From positions 66,186,865 to 66,250,864 of the forward strand of contig CM036753.1 of NCBI GenBank assembly GCA_020796225.1: a stretch of 64,000 nucleotides of DNA, written 5' to 3'. Shown piece after piece: positions 1 to 10,545 of the stretch. A program made the translations under genes and the position numbers. The notes beneath the pieces are model-generated. The model ran no database searches. It had not been told where the DNA came from and was given only the letters and a program-made list of their open reading frames with translations. Source of the stretch: Arion vulgaris (Eukaryota > Mollusca > Gastropoda > Stylommatophora > Arionidae). The number at the start of each line of letters is the position of its first letter. The stretch's first letter is position 1.

Positions 1-860
1 CGAGGGCGTGCTGAAAACTTTTGCCTCCATTTAAATATAAAATGAACAGGAAAATATATTTTAATGAAGTATAACAACAAGCATACCTACACTGTTTAGT
101 ATTCAAAGCTGTACAATTATTTTTTTTTAACACAAATTACAACTCAGGTTACTACGTCGCACTTGTTTTTAAAAACCCGTTAATAAAGAAATCGTTGTTT
201 TGTTTTGAAACCATTTCCCCCCTTCAGAATTCACCTCTTCATCACAGCTGAAGTGTTTGTTTTTAAACTGTGTGTTTTGATAAAAAGTGGTAATCATTAG
301 TAACCAGGTCTGGACTATACGTTGGATGGGGGCGGCAATGGAATGTCCAGGTGTTGAATTGCATCCCTTGTTGATGCACTTGCGTAAGACTTGGCATAGT
401 CGTTTTGAAGAAATATTTCATTTCTGGTTTCAATCCGTCTGATTTGTCTTTTTAATGCATTAAGAGTTCCAATACAACGTTCAGAGTTTATTGTTCTTCC
501 TTATTTCAAGAAAGTCTGCAAGAACAACACTTTGAAAAGCCACTAAAAAAAGGTCAACATGACATTCCTAGTCGAAGCCTGAGTTTTGAATTTTTTGGCT
601 GAGGTGATATTTTATGTCAGTATTCCGATATTCTTCATATTTAAATCTCTTTATCCAGCTTCTTACTGTACTCACATTAACACACTGATCACCATAAACG
701 GCTTGCATACGTCTGTGAATTTTTAATTGCAGGAGCATGTTCCACTGTTAAAAATTCAATAACAGCGATCTGTTTGAGCCGAGCATCGAAACACTCCTCC
801 ATTTCGATGTGCACTGTACGGGAAAGTGTTAGCATTTTTGTGTACAATGTGAATTATCGT
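1..860 (-). mobile_element. Degenerate mariner-type transposon (D34D), 5' part shortened
   Basis: Reading the minus strand from about 802 gives a broken transposase. The helix-turn-helix part includes RRMQAVYGDQCVNVSTVRSW. It is followed by VLADFLE and LNALKRQIRR, then NDYAKSY with the second catalytic Asp, and HPTYSPDLVTNDYHFL with the third. Counting through one 1-nt frameshift leaves 34 residues between these two Asp, the mariner spacing. The block that should carry the first Asp is missing, so an internal deletion removed it. Frameshifts and stops make it dead. Bases 1-28 (cgagggcgtgctgaaa...) look like the terminal inverted repeat at the transposase 3' end. No matching repeat was found near 860. 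Confidence 0.8.
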
Positions 861-904
861 TGAGAAAAAATGCCATGCGACTGTAGGGAATCGAATTTAT
901 TAAG

Positions 905-1330
905 ATATGACCGATATACTAAAAACAGGACAGTTGAGGCAAATCATTTTAGCCTGCTCTAGTATATTAGGAAGAATCCGACACATTTTCTGGCCAAATA
1001 TCATAACAAATGAGGAGCTTTTGTAACGAATGGACTGTTCATCTTTGGAGACCATCATTAAAAGACGAAGATGGAGTTGGATTTGACATGTATGGACAGC
1101 GGGGCCTTGGCTAGACATCTCTCAGATGGCCAGCGGATGGGAAGAGAAGGCCTGAACTTCCAAGGAAAATGGTAAAGAGCTGTGGAGAGAGTGTTGAAGG
1201 AATGTGTCCTGACGTGGGAGACGGTTGGTAGAAAGGCAGCAGAACGGCAATAGTGGAAGTCTCTTGTGGAAGCCTTATGTGTCAATCGGGACACAAAGAG
1301 GATATAGAGGGAGTATATTATGGGTTATCT
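905..1330 (+). mobile_element. LINE-b reverse transcriptase C-terminal remnant
   Basis: Conceptual translation with frameshifts gives the C-terminal domain found after the RT in many animal LINEs: IFWPNIITNEELL, ETIIKRRRWSWI.HV, then TSKENGKELWRESVEG and a terminal SCGSLMCQSGHKEDIE. The 3' end runs to about 1330 and is followed directly by a SINE-1 copy. Related copies are at 25870-26160 (+) and 45745-46100 (-). Stops in every frame show a dead fragment. Confidence 0.75.
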
Positions 1331-1560
1331 CTGGCTAAGTGGTTAAGCCCTTGCCTCACGTTCCGAAGATCATTGGTTTGAGTCCGGACCGCGTTGTTCT
1401 GTTTACGGGTGTATTTTTCCAGATACCCCTAGGATTGTTGCCGGAGCTAAGGAGTTCGTGCTTTGCGCAATACTCTCGGCATATGGCGTGCCATGTCTGC
1501 GGAGAGGACCGAGCCAATGGGTAAAACCCGGTGCAATCCGAAGTCAATCCTTCGGCTTTA
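1326..1560 (+). mobile_element. SINE-1 copy (tRNA-derived)
   Basis: RNA polymerase III A box tggctaagtgg at 1332-1342 and B box ggtttgagtcc at 1375-1385 have tRNA-like spacing. A family body follows, containing cctaggattgttgccggag and gagttcgtgctttg. The same body recurs at 1716, 35890, 36090(-), 46105(-), 47744(-) and 60407. It is not a functional tRNA because no cloverleaf closes. Confidence 0.8.
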
Positions 1561-1715
1561 GACCCTTTTAGATCCTTTTGGTATATTGCTATTCACGGGC
1601 CATGAATGAATATATGATAATGCCACCTGAAGGCTTGAGGAGTAGTTCAAATGACAATGAGCGGAATGTGGGTGCCAGTATAGCTTGTTCAATGTCGCTA
1701 CAAATAGTCAATCCT
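1561..1715. other. Spacer between two SINE-1 copies, unassigned
   Basis: No coding or repeat assignment. It holds a short ATGA-rich run (catgaatgaatatatg) but nothing I can name. Confidence 0.4.
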
Positions 1716-1948
1716 CTGTGGCTAAGTGGTTAAGCCCTTTGCCTTGTGAGTCGAAGGTCGTGGATTCGAATCCGAACCCCACCGTTCTGTTCCCGAGTGC
1801 AATTTTTCCAACGACCCTAGGATTGTTGACGGAGCTACGGAGTTCGTGCTTTGTGCGTTACTCTTGGCAGGTGGGGGTGCCATTTCTGCGGAGAAGGACC
1901 GAGCCATATGTTGTAAAACCTGGTGCAGTGAAGTCAATCCTTTGGCTT
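1716..1948 (+). mobile_element. SINE-1 copy (tRNA-derived)
   Basis: A box tggctaagtgg at 1719-1729 and a perfect B box ggattcgaatcc at 1762-1773, followed by the SINE-1 body to ggctttcag. Same orientation as the copy 390 bp upstream and the best preserved polymerase III promoter of the family in this window. Confidence 0.82.
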
Positions 1949-2257
1949 TCAGTTTGGAATATCTTCATTGCACTCCGGACATGTCCATAGGTGCTCCGAT
2001 CTCCTTCGCAATATATCCAACAGCGTCCAGCGACTGACCGTACCAGTTCGATTCTGATTGATGAGCCTACTCAAGTACCTGTTATGCTGTGTGTATACCT
2101 TTGGCATTAAAACCCTTTAATCAATTCTACAGTCACTCGACTCAAGATGGGCATCGAGACTATCTGATGCAACATTTGTCATTGTTTCTGCAGTTACTGT
2201 GTAAGTATTATGCAGCTGACACTTCCATCTAGTTGAAAAGAGCTGAGCACATATTAC
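1949..2257. other. Unassigned AT-rich interval
   Basis: No open frame with recognisable motifs and no match to the repeat families named here. Confidence 0.4.
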
Positions 2258-2660
2258 TTACTTATTTATTCCTCTTCGTCGTTCCTCGTGGAGCATAGGG
2301 TCTCAACAGTTGTTCGCCACTCTTCTCGGTCTCTTGGCTGTTTTCTTCATGGTCTCATAGGATAGTCGAGCAGTCTTTAGTTCCTCAAGAAAGCTTCGTC
2401 TCCAAGTCTGTTTAGGGCGTCCTCTTTTTCGCTTTCCTTGCGGGTTCCACTCAAGTGTTTGTCTAGTGACACTCGACTGCGTCTTTCGTTGTGTATGCCC
2501 GACCTATCACTATTTTCTCCTCTTGACCTGGGTTATCATGGATTCCTATCCGGTTCTTATCTACAGGTCTGGGTTTGCAACTATGTCATACCATCTCAGT
2601 CTGAGAATCCGCCAAAGACATCCGTTGACAAAGGTCTGAATCTTTTTTGTATTTAACTTG
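2258..2660 (-). mobile_element. LINE-f C-terminal end
   Basis: The minus strand ends in WRTTVETLCSTRNDEEE, a typical terminal tail of RTE-like non-LTR retrotransposons, preceded by the arginine-rich RGR..KT segment (cgtcctctttttcgctttcc on the plus strand). A second copy, broken by two SINEs, lies at 18510-19205 (-) and shares the stretch ctcaagtg.ttgtctagtgaca. Confidence 0.7.
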
Positions 2661-3761
2661 GTAACTCCCACAACTGTCATTGATGTTGATTATATTTGAA
2701 CCTTCAATGTGAATAGACTATGTGATAATGAACATCTCAAGGAATAACCAACGTATAATGCTTAAATATATCCCATTCAGCTGTTCCTTTGACTATCTTC
2801 TCATTTACTTTGTGCATGTGTTATTCATTAGATGTGAAAGGAGGTGAAATTCTTCAATTCATTGGCTTCTATCCAATACTACCAAACTTGAACCTAAACA
2901 ACGGTCCCACATATATTCTATTACATTGCATTCATTCACTCACTCTCTTTTACAAACACATACACACACATAAATACAATGTATGTGTTTAAGTATGTGG
3001 GAGGGTTATGCATTATTTGAAGATATTGAACGTACTCCCGTGTGCAACCTGTATTATTCACCTCTCCCAAGTCGTCAGTTCTCTTCATGCTCGAGGAATC
3101 ACTGAGCTAGCTTTGCTGCTGACATATTTAGAAATAGCTTCAGCTCAACCCTTAGCTTCAGTTCAACCACTTAGTTTGCTTTTGTTCTTGAGGAATCTAT
3201 GGAATTGTCTGTACAAAACGAAATTAATAGATGCGCATTCAACACCTACAATACACTGCTGTAGTTATCGCGTTTTGGGTAATTCTAAGGTTCGAAACCA
3301 GCCTTGACCAAAAATTCTTGGTGTACACAAGGTATGTAGTTGAACTGTACCAAATCCTGATCATGTACGTTCATGGCGCCAAGATGGCGGTGGACAGATG
3401 TGAATTTCTAATGCTGCTCGGAAACAGGGCTTATTGTTGTGGTGTTTTCCTCGATTGGAGATTACTAATGTGCTCAAGTAGGATGGATAGTTTAGTCGAA
3501 CTACATAAGTGTGTATCTTTATTTGGAATATACTCTGTGATGTACACTGGAGATTTTTACAAGGGGCCGACGACTAGGACTGGGCTGCTAACGGTTATAA
3601 AAACGCTACCGATGCCAACCTGTAAACATGGCGCCTGATGCAGTGACTGGCCAAGCAAACCGACAGAGGGAAAGAAAGTATCCTCAAAGAATATGAAAAG
3701 CGAGAACTTGGAACGAACATAAACAAACAAGACCTCGAGACAAAACGACAATTTAAATAAG
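2661..3761. other. Unassigned interval, no supported gene
   Basis: It contains open frames of 67-135 codons, the longest at 3231-3638 (+), but none shows a domain, codon periodicity I can see, or splice context. The segment gcgccaagatggcgg near 3376 resembles a YY1-type site; that alone does not support a promoter. Confidence 0.4.
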
Positions 3762-4722
3762 TACAGCCTGTTCTAGAAATTTGTTCTTACCTTGAAGCTG
3801 TGAGGCAAATTAGGACTGGAGAAGAGAAAGAAAGACAAGCCACAATAAGTACAGCCTGTTCTAGAAATTTGTTCTTACCTTGAAGCTGTGAGGCAAATTA
3901 GAACTGGAGAAGAGAAAGAAAGACAAGGCACAATAAGTACAGCCTGTTCTAGAAATTTGTTCTTACTTGAGCTGTAGAGCAAATTAGAACTGGAGAAGAA
4001 AAGAAAGACAAGCCACAATAAGTACAGCCTGTTCTAGAAATTTGTTCTTACCTTGAAGCTGTGAGGCAAATTAGAACTGGAGAAGAGAAAGAAAGACAAG
4101 CCACAATAAGTACAGCCTGTTCTAGAAATTTGTTCTTACCTTGAAGCTGTGAGGCAAATTAGAACTGGAGAAGAGAAAGAAAGACAAGCCACAATAAGTA
4201 CAGCCTGTTCTAGAAATTTGTTCTTACCTTGAAGCTGTGAGGCAAATTAGAACTGGAGAAGAGAAAGAAAGACAAGGCACAATAAGTACAGCCTGTTCTA
4301 GAAATTTGTTCTTACCTTGAAGCTGTGAGGCAAATTAGAACTGGAGAAGAGAAAGAAAGACAAGCCACAATAAGTACAGCCTGTTCTAGAAATTTGTTCT
4401 TACCTTGAAGCTGTGAGGCAAATTAGAACTGGAGAAGAGAAAGAAAGACAAGGCACAATAAGTACAGCCTGTTCTAGAAATTTGTTCTTACCTTGAAGCT
4501 GTGAGGCAAATTAGAACTGGAGAAGAGAAAGAAAGACAAGCCACAATAAGTACAGCCTGTTCTAGAAATTTGTTCTTACCTTGAAGCTGTGAGGCAAATT
4601 AGAACTGGAGAAGAGAAAGAAAGACAAGCCACAATAAGTACAGCCTGTTCTAGAAATTTGTTCTTACCTTGAAGCTGTGAGGCAAATTAGAACTGGAGAA
4701 GAGAAAGAAAGACAAGGCACAT
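3762..4722 (+). repeat. 88 bp minisatellite derived from the LINE-d 3' end, about 11 copies
   Basis: The unit starts gtacagcctgttctagaaat and ends gagaaagaaagacaagc; copies begin at 3762, 3849, 3937, 4022, 4110 and so on, most 87-88 bp apart. The unit matches the last ~88 bp of LINE-d (compare gttctagaaat and ctgtgaggcaaa at 27490-27560 on the minus strand, and tgaagcaaaacaggaatgga at 58110). A final, more diverged LINE-d end follows at 4725-4786, which supports an origin by expansion of that end. Confidence 0.85.
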
Positions 4723-4724
4723 AG

Positions 4725-4786
4725 AGAAGCTCGTTCTAGGTATTTCCTTCTACGACCTGAAGCTGAAAGGCAAAACATGATTAGAG
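4725..4786 (+). mobile_element. LINE-d 3' terminus flanking the array
   Basis: The stretch ctcgttctaggtatttcctt, then cctgaagctgaaaggcaaaac, matches the LINE-d 3' end at 12665-12715 more closely than the array units do. It runs straight into a GATAGA microsatellite, as expected if the element tail seeded it. Confidence 0.6.
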
Positions 4787-4904
4787 AATAGATAGAGATA
4801 GAGATAGAGATAGAGATAGAGATAGAGATAGAGATAGAGATAGAGATAGAGATAGAGATAGAGATAGAGATAGAGATAGAGATAGAGATAGAGATAGAGA
4901 TAGA
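4785..4904 (+). repeat. (GATAGA)n microsatellite, about 20 units
   Basis: Perfect hexanucleotide run for ~120 bp. It gives an open frame of repeated Tyr-Leu on the minus strand, which is not a gene. Confidence 0.95.
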
Positions 4905-4950
4905 CTACGCATGAATTCATAACAGGCGAACGAAAAAAACACACTTCCAA

Positions 4951-5740
4951 GACGAGATTAACAGATACAGATCAAATGCTACCATGACGAGATTAACAGA
5001 TACAGATCAAATGCTACCAAGACGAGATTAACAGATACAGATCAAATGCTACCATGACGGGATTAACAGATACAGATCAAATGCTACCATGACGAGATTA
5101 ACAGATACAGATCAAATGCTACCATGACGAGATTAACAGATACAGATCAAATGCTACCAAGACGAGATTAACAGATACAGATCAAATGCTACCATGACGA
5201 GATTAACAGATACAGATCAAATGCTACCATGACGAGATTAACAGATACAGATCAAATGCTACCAAGACGAGATTAACAGATACAGATCAAATGCTACCAT
5301 GACGAGATTAACAGATACAGATCAAATGCTACCAAGACGAGATTAACAGATACAGATCAAATGCTACCATGACGAGATTAACAGATACAGATCAAATGCT
5401 ACCATGACGAGATTAACAGATACAGATCAAATGCTACCATGACGAGATTAACAGATACAGATCAAATGCTACCATGACGAGATTAACAGATACAGATCAA
5501 ATGCTACCATGACGGGATTAACAGATACAGATCAAATGCTACCATGACGAGATTAACAGATACAGATCAAATGCTACCATGACGAGATTAACAGATACAG
5601 ATCAAATGCTACATGACAGATTAACAGATACAGATCAAATGCTACATGACGAGATTAACAGATACAGATCAAATGCTACCATGATTAGATTAACAGATAC
5701 AGATCAAATGCTACCATGACGAGATTAACTGACCAACTCC
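4951..5740 (+). repeat. 35 bp minisatellite, about 22 copies
   Basis: Unit gacgagattaacagatacag plus atcaaatgctaccat, 35 bp, with a recurrent a/t variant at the end (accaag or accatg) and a few short units near 5610-5650. Diverged units continue to about 5870 (gaggttaatagac). Its source element is not identified. The left flank ctacgcatgaattcata recurs near 55625 (tgcacatgaattcata). Confidence 0.9.
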
Positions 5741-5908
5741 TAGGACGAGATTAATAAAAGTATATACAACATTTCCATGACGAGATTAATAGATACATAT
5801 ACAACACTAACTTTGTGAGGTTAATAGACAAATACAAAACTAACTTTGTGTGGCTAATAGACCGATCAACCTTCTCCCTTTTTACCGTTGATTGCTATAT
5901 ATGGAAAC

Positions 5909-6058
5909 AATTAACTAACACTTATTTTGTCTTCTCATATTGTCGGTTCACATGCTGACTTCTGTACTTGTTGATGCATGTAATAATTAACTAACCCTTA
6001 TTTTGTCTTCTCATATTGTCGATTCACATGCTGACTTCTGTACTTGTTGATGCATGTA
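5909..6058 (+). repeat. 76 bp tandem duplication (2 copies)
   Basis: Starts aattaactaac at 5909 and about 5985; both copies end tgttgatgcatgta. Only a few differences separate them. Confidence 0.85.
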
Positions 6059-6157
6059 TTTATTTCTTCTGCTGATAGCAGCTAAACATTTCTTCTCCAT
6101 TTTATTCGTTACAGAATGTGCTCGGATGTAGACTGATCTGTCTATAGACATTGTGTT

Positions 6158-6512
6158 ATGCTACTCACTTATACGATCTTACTACTAGAGAACAGAAGCA
6201 GAGTGAGCATAACTTCATGCACCGAATACACCGAAAGACAACAAATGCAGTGGTTTGGACATTTAATGAGAATGAAATACAACCAACCACCAACAACAGC
6301 ATTCAATAAAAAGAGATCGGGTACTAGAGCTAAGGGAAGACCAAAAAAAAGATGGATAGACAATATCAAGACCACACTACATAAACACGGAAATTACACA
6401 AGGGCGACTCATCTGGCCCTAGAACGCAAATTAAAGCTCCCATCCCTACGCTTAACGGCAAGAGTGGACAGCCAACTACATCTTCCACCTGGGAATAGAC
6501 AATAGACTACTA
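6158..6512 (+). mobile_element. LINE-c C-terminal remnant with open frame
   Basis: An open frame of 115 codons holds RQQMQWFGHLMRMKYNQPP and GRPKKRWIDNI, the C-terminal domain of an RTE-like LINE, and ends in the 3' segment PPGNRQ. The same end occurs at 38218-38460 (-) and 61700-62250 (-), so this is a repeat and not a host gene. The residues before RSRVS (start to about 10) are not shared and are probably flank. Confidence 0.8.
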
Positions 6513-6874
6513 GAGGACCGTACCTTACAGTACCACATCTACTTATTCATACTACAGCATAATGTCAGATATGAGTAGTCGTATGGAAAACAATCACACA
6601 GCTGAGTCATGCCAACACTCATGTCAACTGACTATATCAATATGGCAAGGAAGGAACATTTTGTAAATCCATTTCAGCCAACTAAACTTCATCTTTGTTA
6701 ACATATTACTTTCCGCTGGAAATTTCTTCAAAAGTGCTTTAATTCTCTATTAACAATGTTTAACTACAATAAAATAGATCTCTCTGTACGGTATTTCAGA
6801 TCTGAATATTTGATAAGTCTGGTGAATAAAGACTGATTGCTCACATTGCCGCCATACAATGTGCGGGTTGGATT

Positions 6875-8168
6875 GTAAACATTGTTTATTTGAGGATAAT
6901 CTTCATCACACATCGAACATGTCCATAATTACTCTGATCTTCTCCCAAGCATGTATTTCAGTGTGTTTAGACTAACAACTTTCGTTCTATTTTGACTGAT
7001 ATATCTACTGGGGTTTCTCTAATGGATTTCCCGTCTTGGAATTTAAACTTACTGCACCAAAACAAAGACAAAGACAAATTGCTGAACCGATTGATTACAT
7101 GATTTGTCAAATATATCGAGATAAGGGAAGACTGCAGTAAAATTATGTAGCAATGGGGAAACACGTAAAACAACAAAGCACTGTAGTTTTGCAATGTATA
7201 CATAAAATATACTAGTCCAAGCAAGCAAGTGACAACATCAACATAGGCTACTTATGGAACAGAGAATAACAAATAAGCGGTAAATGACAGAGTTGACAGC
7301 AGTAAGTGTATGAGGCGAGCTAAGCATGATCAAGATCTAACACTGCGTCCAAGTAAAAACCATGGTAAAACACTGAATCAATTTATGAGTTTGTTTCAAT
7401 AATTATCATTGAACCTGTACATTGGCTCATAAATAATAAAATATCTCTGAAACTGAAATAGTTCAGTCATAATAAATGTCACAATGGTTCAGAAAATGCA
7501 TTAATTAAGATGATTCTTCTTGTAAGCTGAGACAGGAACTAAACAAGACGACAGTAACGACAGAATATTAAGCTGTGAACTTGTCTATGGAGATGATGAG
7601 ACACTATAACTTGCTAGTAACTGTGAGTATGAAAGACGGAATGTGATGGGAGTGCTGTTCTGCAAAGAATATGCTACATGAAAAAGAATTCCTGACTTTG
7701 TCAAGAATAGTTCTTCTTCTTCTCTTCTACTATTTACTTCTTTATAGAAGTGTTGGGGAAGGTAGTGGGGGGGAGGGGTGGAACAGGGCAGCCCCATGCT
7801 ATGATACAGAGATCGTCGCATTAGGCGGCACCGTAATGGGGCGACATAAGCAGCAACATCAAAAATACAATCAAAGGTTATTTTAAAGAAACAAGATTTA
7901 AAGGGCGGCATTTCGAAGACTTGCATCATACTGAGAATAAATACAGCACGGACCTGGGGAATGGGTGGGGGAAAGGGAGGGGAGGTAGTGATCTTGTGTC
8001 TGCTTGTTTTAAGACACTTTGCAAGCTGTTATTTATTATCTCAAGGCTGTTCTTGATGTCGTCACTCCATGTCTTGCGTGGTCTTCCTCTTTCTCTGTAC
8101 TCGTTATACTTTTTCAGTGTGGCTCTCTGTGATAGACAATAACAGGACATTCTTGTCAGGTGTCCAAA
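6875..8168. repeat. Left copy of a 1.29 kb direct repeat flanking a LINE
   Basis: Begins gtaaacattgtttatttgag and ends caggtgtccaaa. It is almost identical to 10546-11836, with roughly ten differences, mostly short indels in the G-run near 7765 and 7965. It contains a short dispersed repeat at 7798-7945 (also at 26310-26480, minus) and the 3' part of a minus-strand LINE (7975-8168). The copy stops abruptly at the LINE-g insertion. Confidence 0.9.
7975..8168 (-). mobile_element. LINE-j C-terminal remnant, cut by the LINE-g insertion
   Basis: Minus strand reads FGHLTRMSCYCLSQRATLKK then RGRPRKTWSDDIKNSLEI. The same reading continues upstream through RDKIRNEEIRRR in the right-hand copy (to about 12020), showing that the right copy keeps the original junction and this one is truncated. 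Confidence 0.8.
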
Positions 8169-10545
8169 AAGCCACACTGAAAAAGCTCAATCGTAAAAAG
8201 GCCCCGGGACCAGATGGAGTATCAAACGACATGCTCAAACAAATAGGCCCAATAGCACAGAGTCTTCTACTCCAGATTTTTAACAATAGTTGGAGACAGG
8301 GGAAAGTCCCAGACATCTGGAAAAATGCCACAATCCACCCAATTCTCAAAAGTGGAAAAGACAAAAAGGATCCGCAGAGCTACAGACCTATAAGTTTGCT
8401 AAGTTGCACTGCAAAACTGCTGGAGAGAGAGATAACCACTAGACTCCAGTGGTTTTAGAATCCAACCATAAACTGGATCCAGCCCAGACAGGCTACAGGC
8501 AGCATAGAAGCACTGATGACCAAGTGGCATACCTCGCACAGGACATAGAAAATGGCTTCCAAGAAAGGAAGAAAACCCTCACTGTGTTCTTCGACATGTC
8601 TAAGGCCTTCGACAAAGTCTGGAAAGATGGTTTGCTACTCAAGCTCTTACGCAGTGGAATACAGGGTAGAATGTACTATTGGATAAAGACTTTCTTACCC
8701 ATAGACAAGCATCTGTAAATTGGATGGAGTGCACAGTCCCAGATTCAAATTAAGAGCAGGAGTCCCACAGGGCGCTACTGTCCCCATTGCTTTTCCTGGT
8801 ATATATTAATGATCTGCCACAAACTCTGCCCAGACATGTACCACACTCTCTCCATGCTGATGATCTAGCTGTGTGGTACACCTCCGAGTTTCTGGGTCCT
8901 GCCATCTTTAAACTCCAGGCCAGCCTGAACAGCGTCATAATGTGGGCAAGTAAATGGGGTCTAGAAATAAACCGGAGCAAAACTATAGCAACGCTTTTCT
9001 CATTGTCAACAAAGGAAGAACACTTCAGACTGAAATTTAACGATGATATCGTTCCCCGTTCCCATACTCCAACCTTTTTGGGAGTTAAGCTTGACAGTCG
9101 TCTGACATGGAAACATCACATAATGGAAACAAACAGAAAGGCTATGAGGAAACAAAGTGTGATGCGGAAGCTGGCTGAAACTACCTGGGGAGCTGATATT
9201 CGAATCCTGAGTCAGGTGTACACTGGTGCAGTTAGACCGACCCTCGAATATGCATCATCGACATGGATATCAGCAGCCCATTCAAACAAATCGATACTGG
9301 AAAAACACAAAACAGGTGTCTGCGTACTATTTTGGGAGCCATGAAATCTACACCAATTGTAGAAATGGAAAAGGCAGCCAACATCCAGCCCTTGGAAGAC
9401 AGAAGAAGAAGAAAAGTGATTCTACAGACTGAAAGGATCAAAAGAATGCCTCACCATCCACTGCATGAAAAAATGGCGCTAGAACAAAGAACAGACTAAA
9501 GCGCACAAGTCTAAACCACAAAGCAAAAGAAATAGGAAAGTCATACTTGGAACTACTAAATCATAATTCCATACCTGAAGAATTGCTTTTTGATCACTGG
9601 GAACCAGACTCAGTACCACTAAACTTCTCAACCTCCATCCCTAAATTATTAAGCAAAGATGCCGAGCCTAATCTAGTGAAAAAAGCAATTACAATGGAAC
9701 ATCTCCATTACATGTTTCCAGAAGACAGCTGGATAAGAATTTACACAGATGGATCTGCAATGGAGGCAACCATGAATGGTGGAGCAGGAGTGTACATTAG
9801 GCACCCAGATGCTACCACTGTGTCTCTAGCGGCTCCTACTGGAAGAATATGTTCCAACTACAAAGCAGAACTCATAGCCCTTCTGATGGCAGCACAGCAC
9901 ATGAATAAGCTGCAAGCAGCTGCAAGCAAGATGGTATTTCTTACAGACTCATTGTCAGCTATACAAGCCCTGGAGGCTAAATCCACTGACAGCACAGTAC
10001 AAAAACTACAAAGAGAACTTGCTCAGCTTTCAGAAAAGGCAGAAATTCACTTGCAGTGGATTCCATCTCACTGTGGCATTGCAGGCAATGAGAGTGCTGA
10101 TGTCTTAGCTAAGGAGGGCAGTGCCAAAGAGCAAATTACCAACCCTTGTCTTTTCAAGAGGTCAAAACCCTCATACAGAGAAAATCTGCAGTAGACTGGA
10201 AGACAAACACTGGATATGATTATGGAAAAGACTCCTCAAAGACCTAAGCAGAACAGACCAGGTCATTATATTTCGACTACGCACCGGACACTGCAGACTC
10301 AACAAACACTTATACAGACTAGGAATAAGTCAAACAGCTCTCTGCCAGTGTCAGCAGGCAGAACAGACACCAGAGCATGTCCTGCAAGACTGTCCTCTTC
10401 TGTGTGAGCTGAGAAGCAACATGTGGCCACACCCAGTCGACCTGAAAACTAAGCTTTGGGAAACCTGACAGACCTGAAGCTGTCTGCCCAGTTCGTGGTC
10501 CACAGTAAATTAAGCGCATGACCAGAGATCGCTGAAGAAGAAGAA
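8169..10545 (+). mobile_element. LINE-g: 5'-truncated Jockey/I-type LINE with RNase H
   Basis: The element starts inside the RT domain and reads, through several frameshifts, RKKAPGPDG, SYRPISLLSC, FFDMSKAFDKVW, LVYINDL, the catalytic-site motif HADDLAVWYTS, and TPTFLGVKLD. Then comes an RNase H domain at about 9735-10125 with IYTDGSA, NYKAELIAL, FLTDSLSAI and WIPSHCGIAGNESADVLA. These carry the acidic residues and the His-containing C-terminal motif of the family. A CQC...EHVLQDC zinc-knuckle-like tail follows (near 10340-10400). The 3' end is a short GAA run. Shifts near 8450, 8720, 9300, 9500 and after 10194 make it non-functional. It reverse-transcribed and integrated itself in an ancestral form. 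Confidence 0.92.

Noticed and set aside
1716..1790. Functional tRNA gene
   Set aside because: A and B boxes are good, but the acceptor and anticodon arms do not pair and a SINE body follows in every copy. The same holds for the SINE-2, SINE-3, SINE-6 and SINE-7 heads.
3376..3392. YY1-type site as evidence of a promoter
   Set aside because: A single short motif with no other promoter feature or downstream exon.
3231..3638. 135-codon open frame as a host gene
   Set aside because: No recognisable domain, overlapping alternative frames and no splice or promoter context; length is compatible with chance.
6158..6505. 115-codon open frame as a small host gene
   Set aside because: The sequence recurs at 38.2 and 61.7 kb and carries LINE C-terminal motifs.
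7585..7929. 114-codon minus-strand open frame
   Set aside because: It overlaps a dispersed repeat, is altered by indels in the duplicate at 11.3 kb and has no motif.
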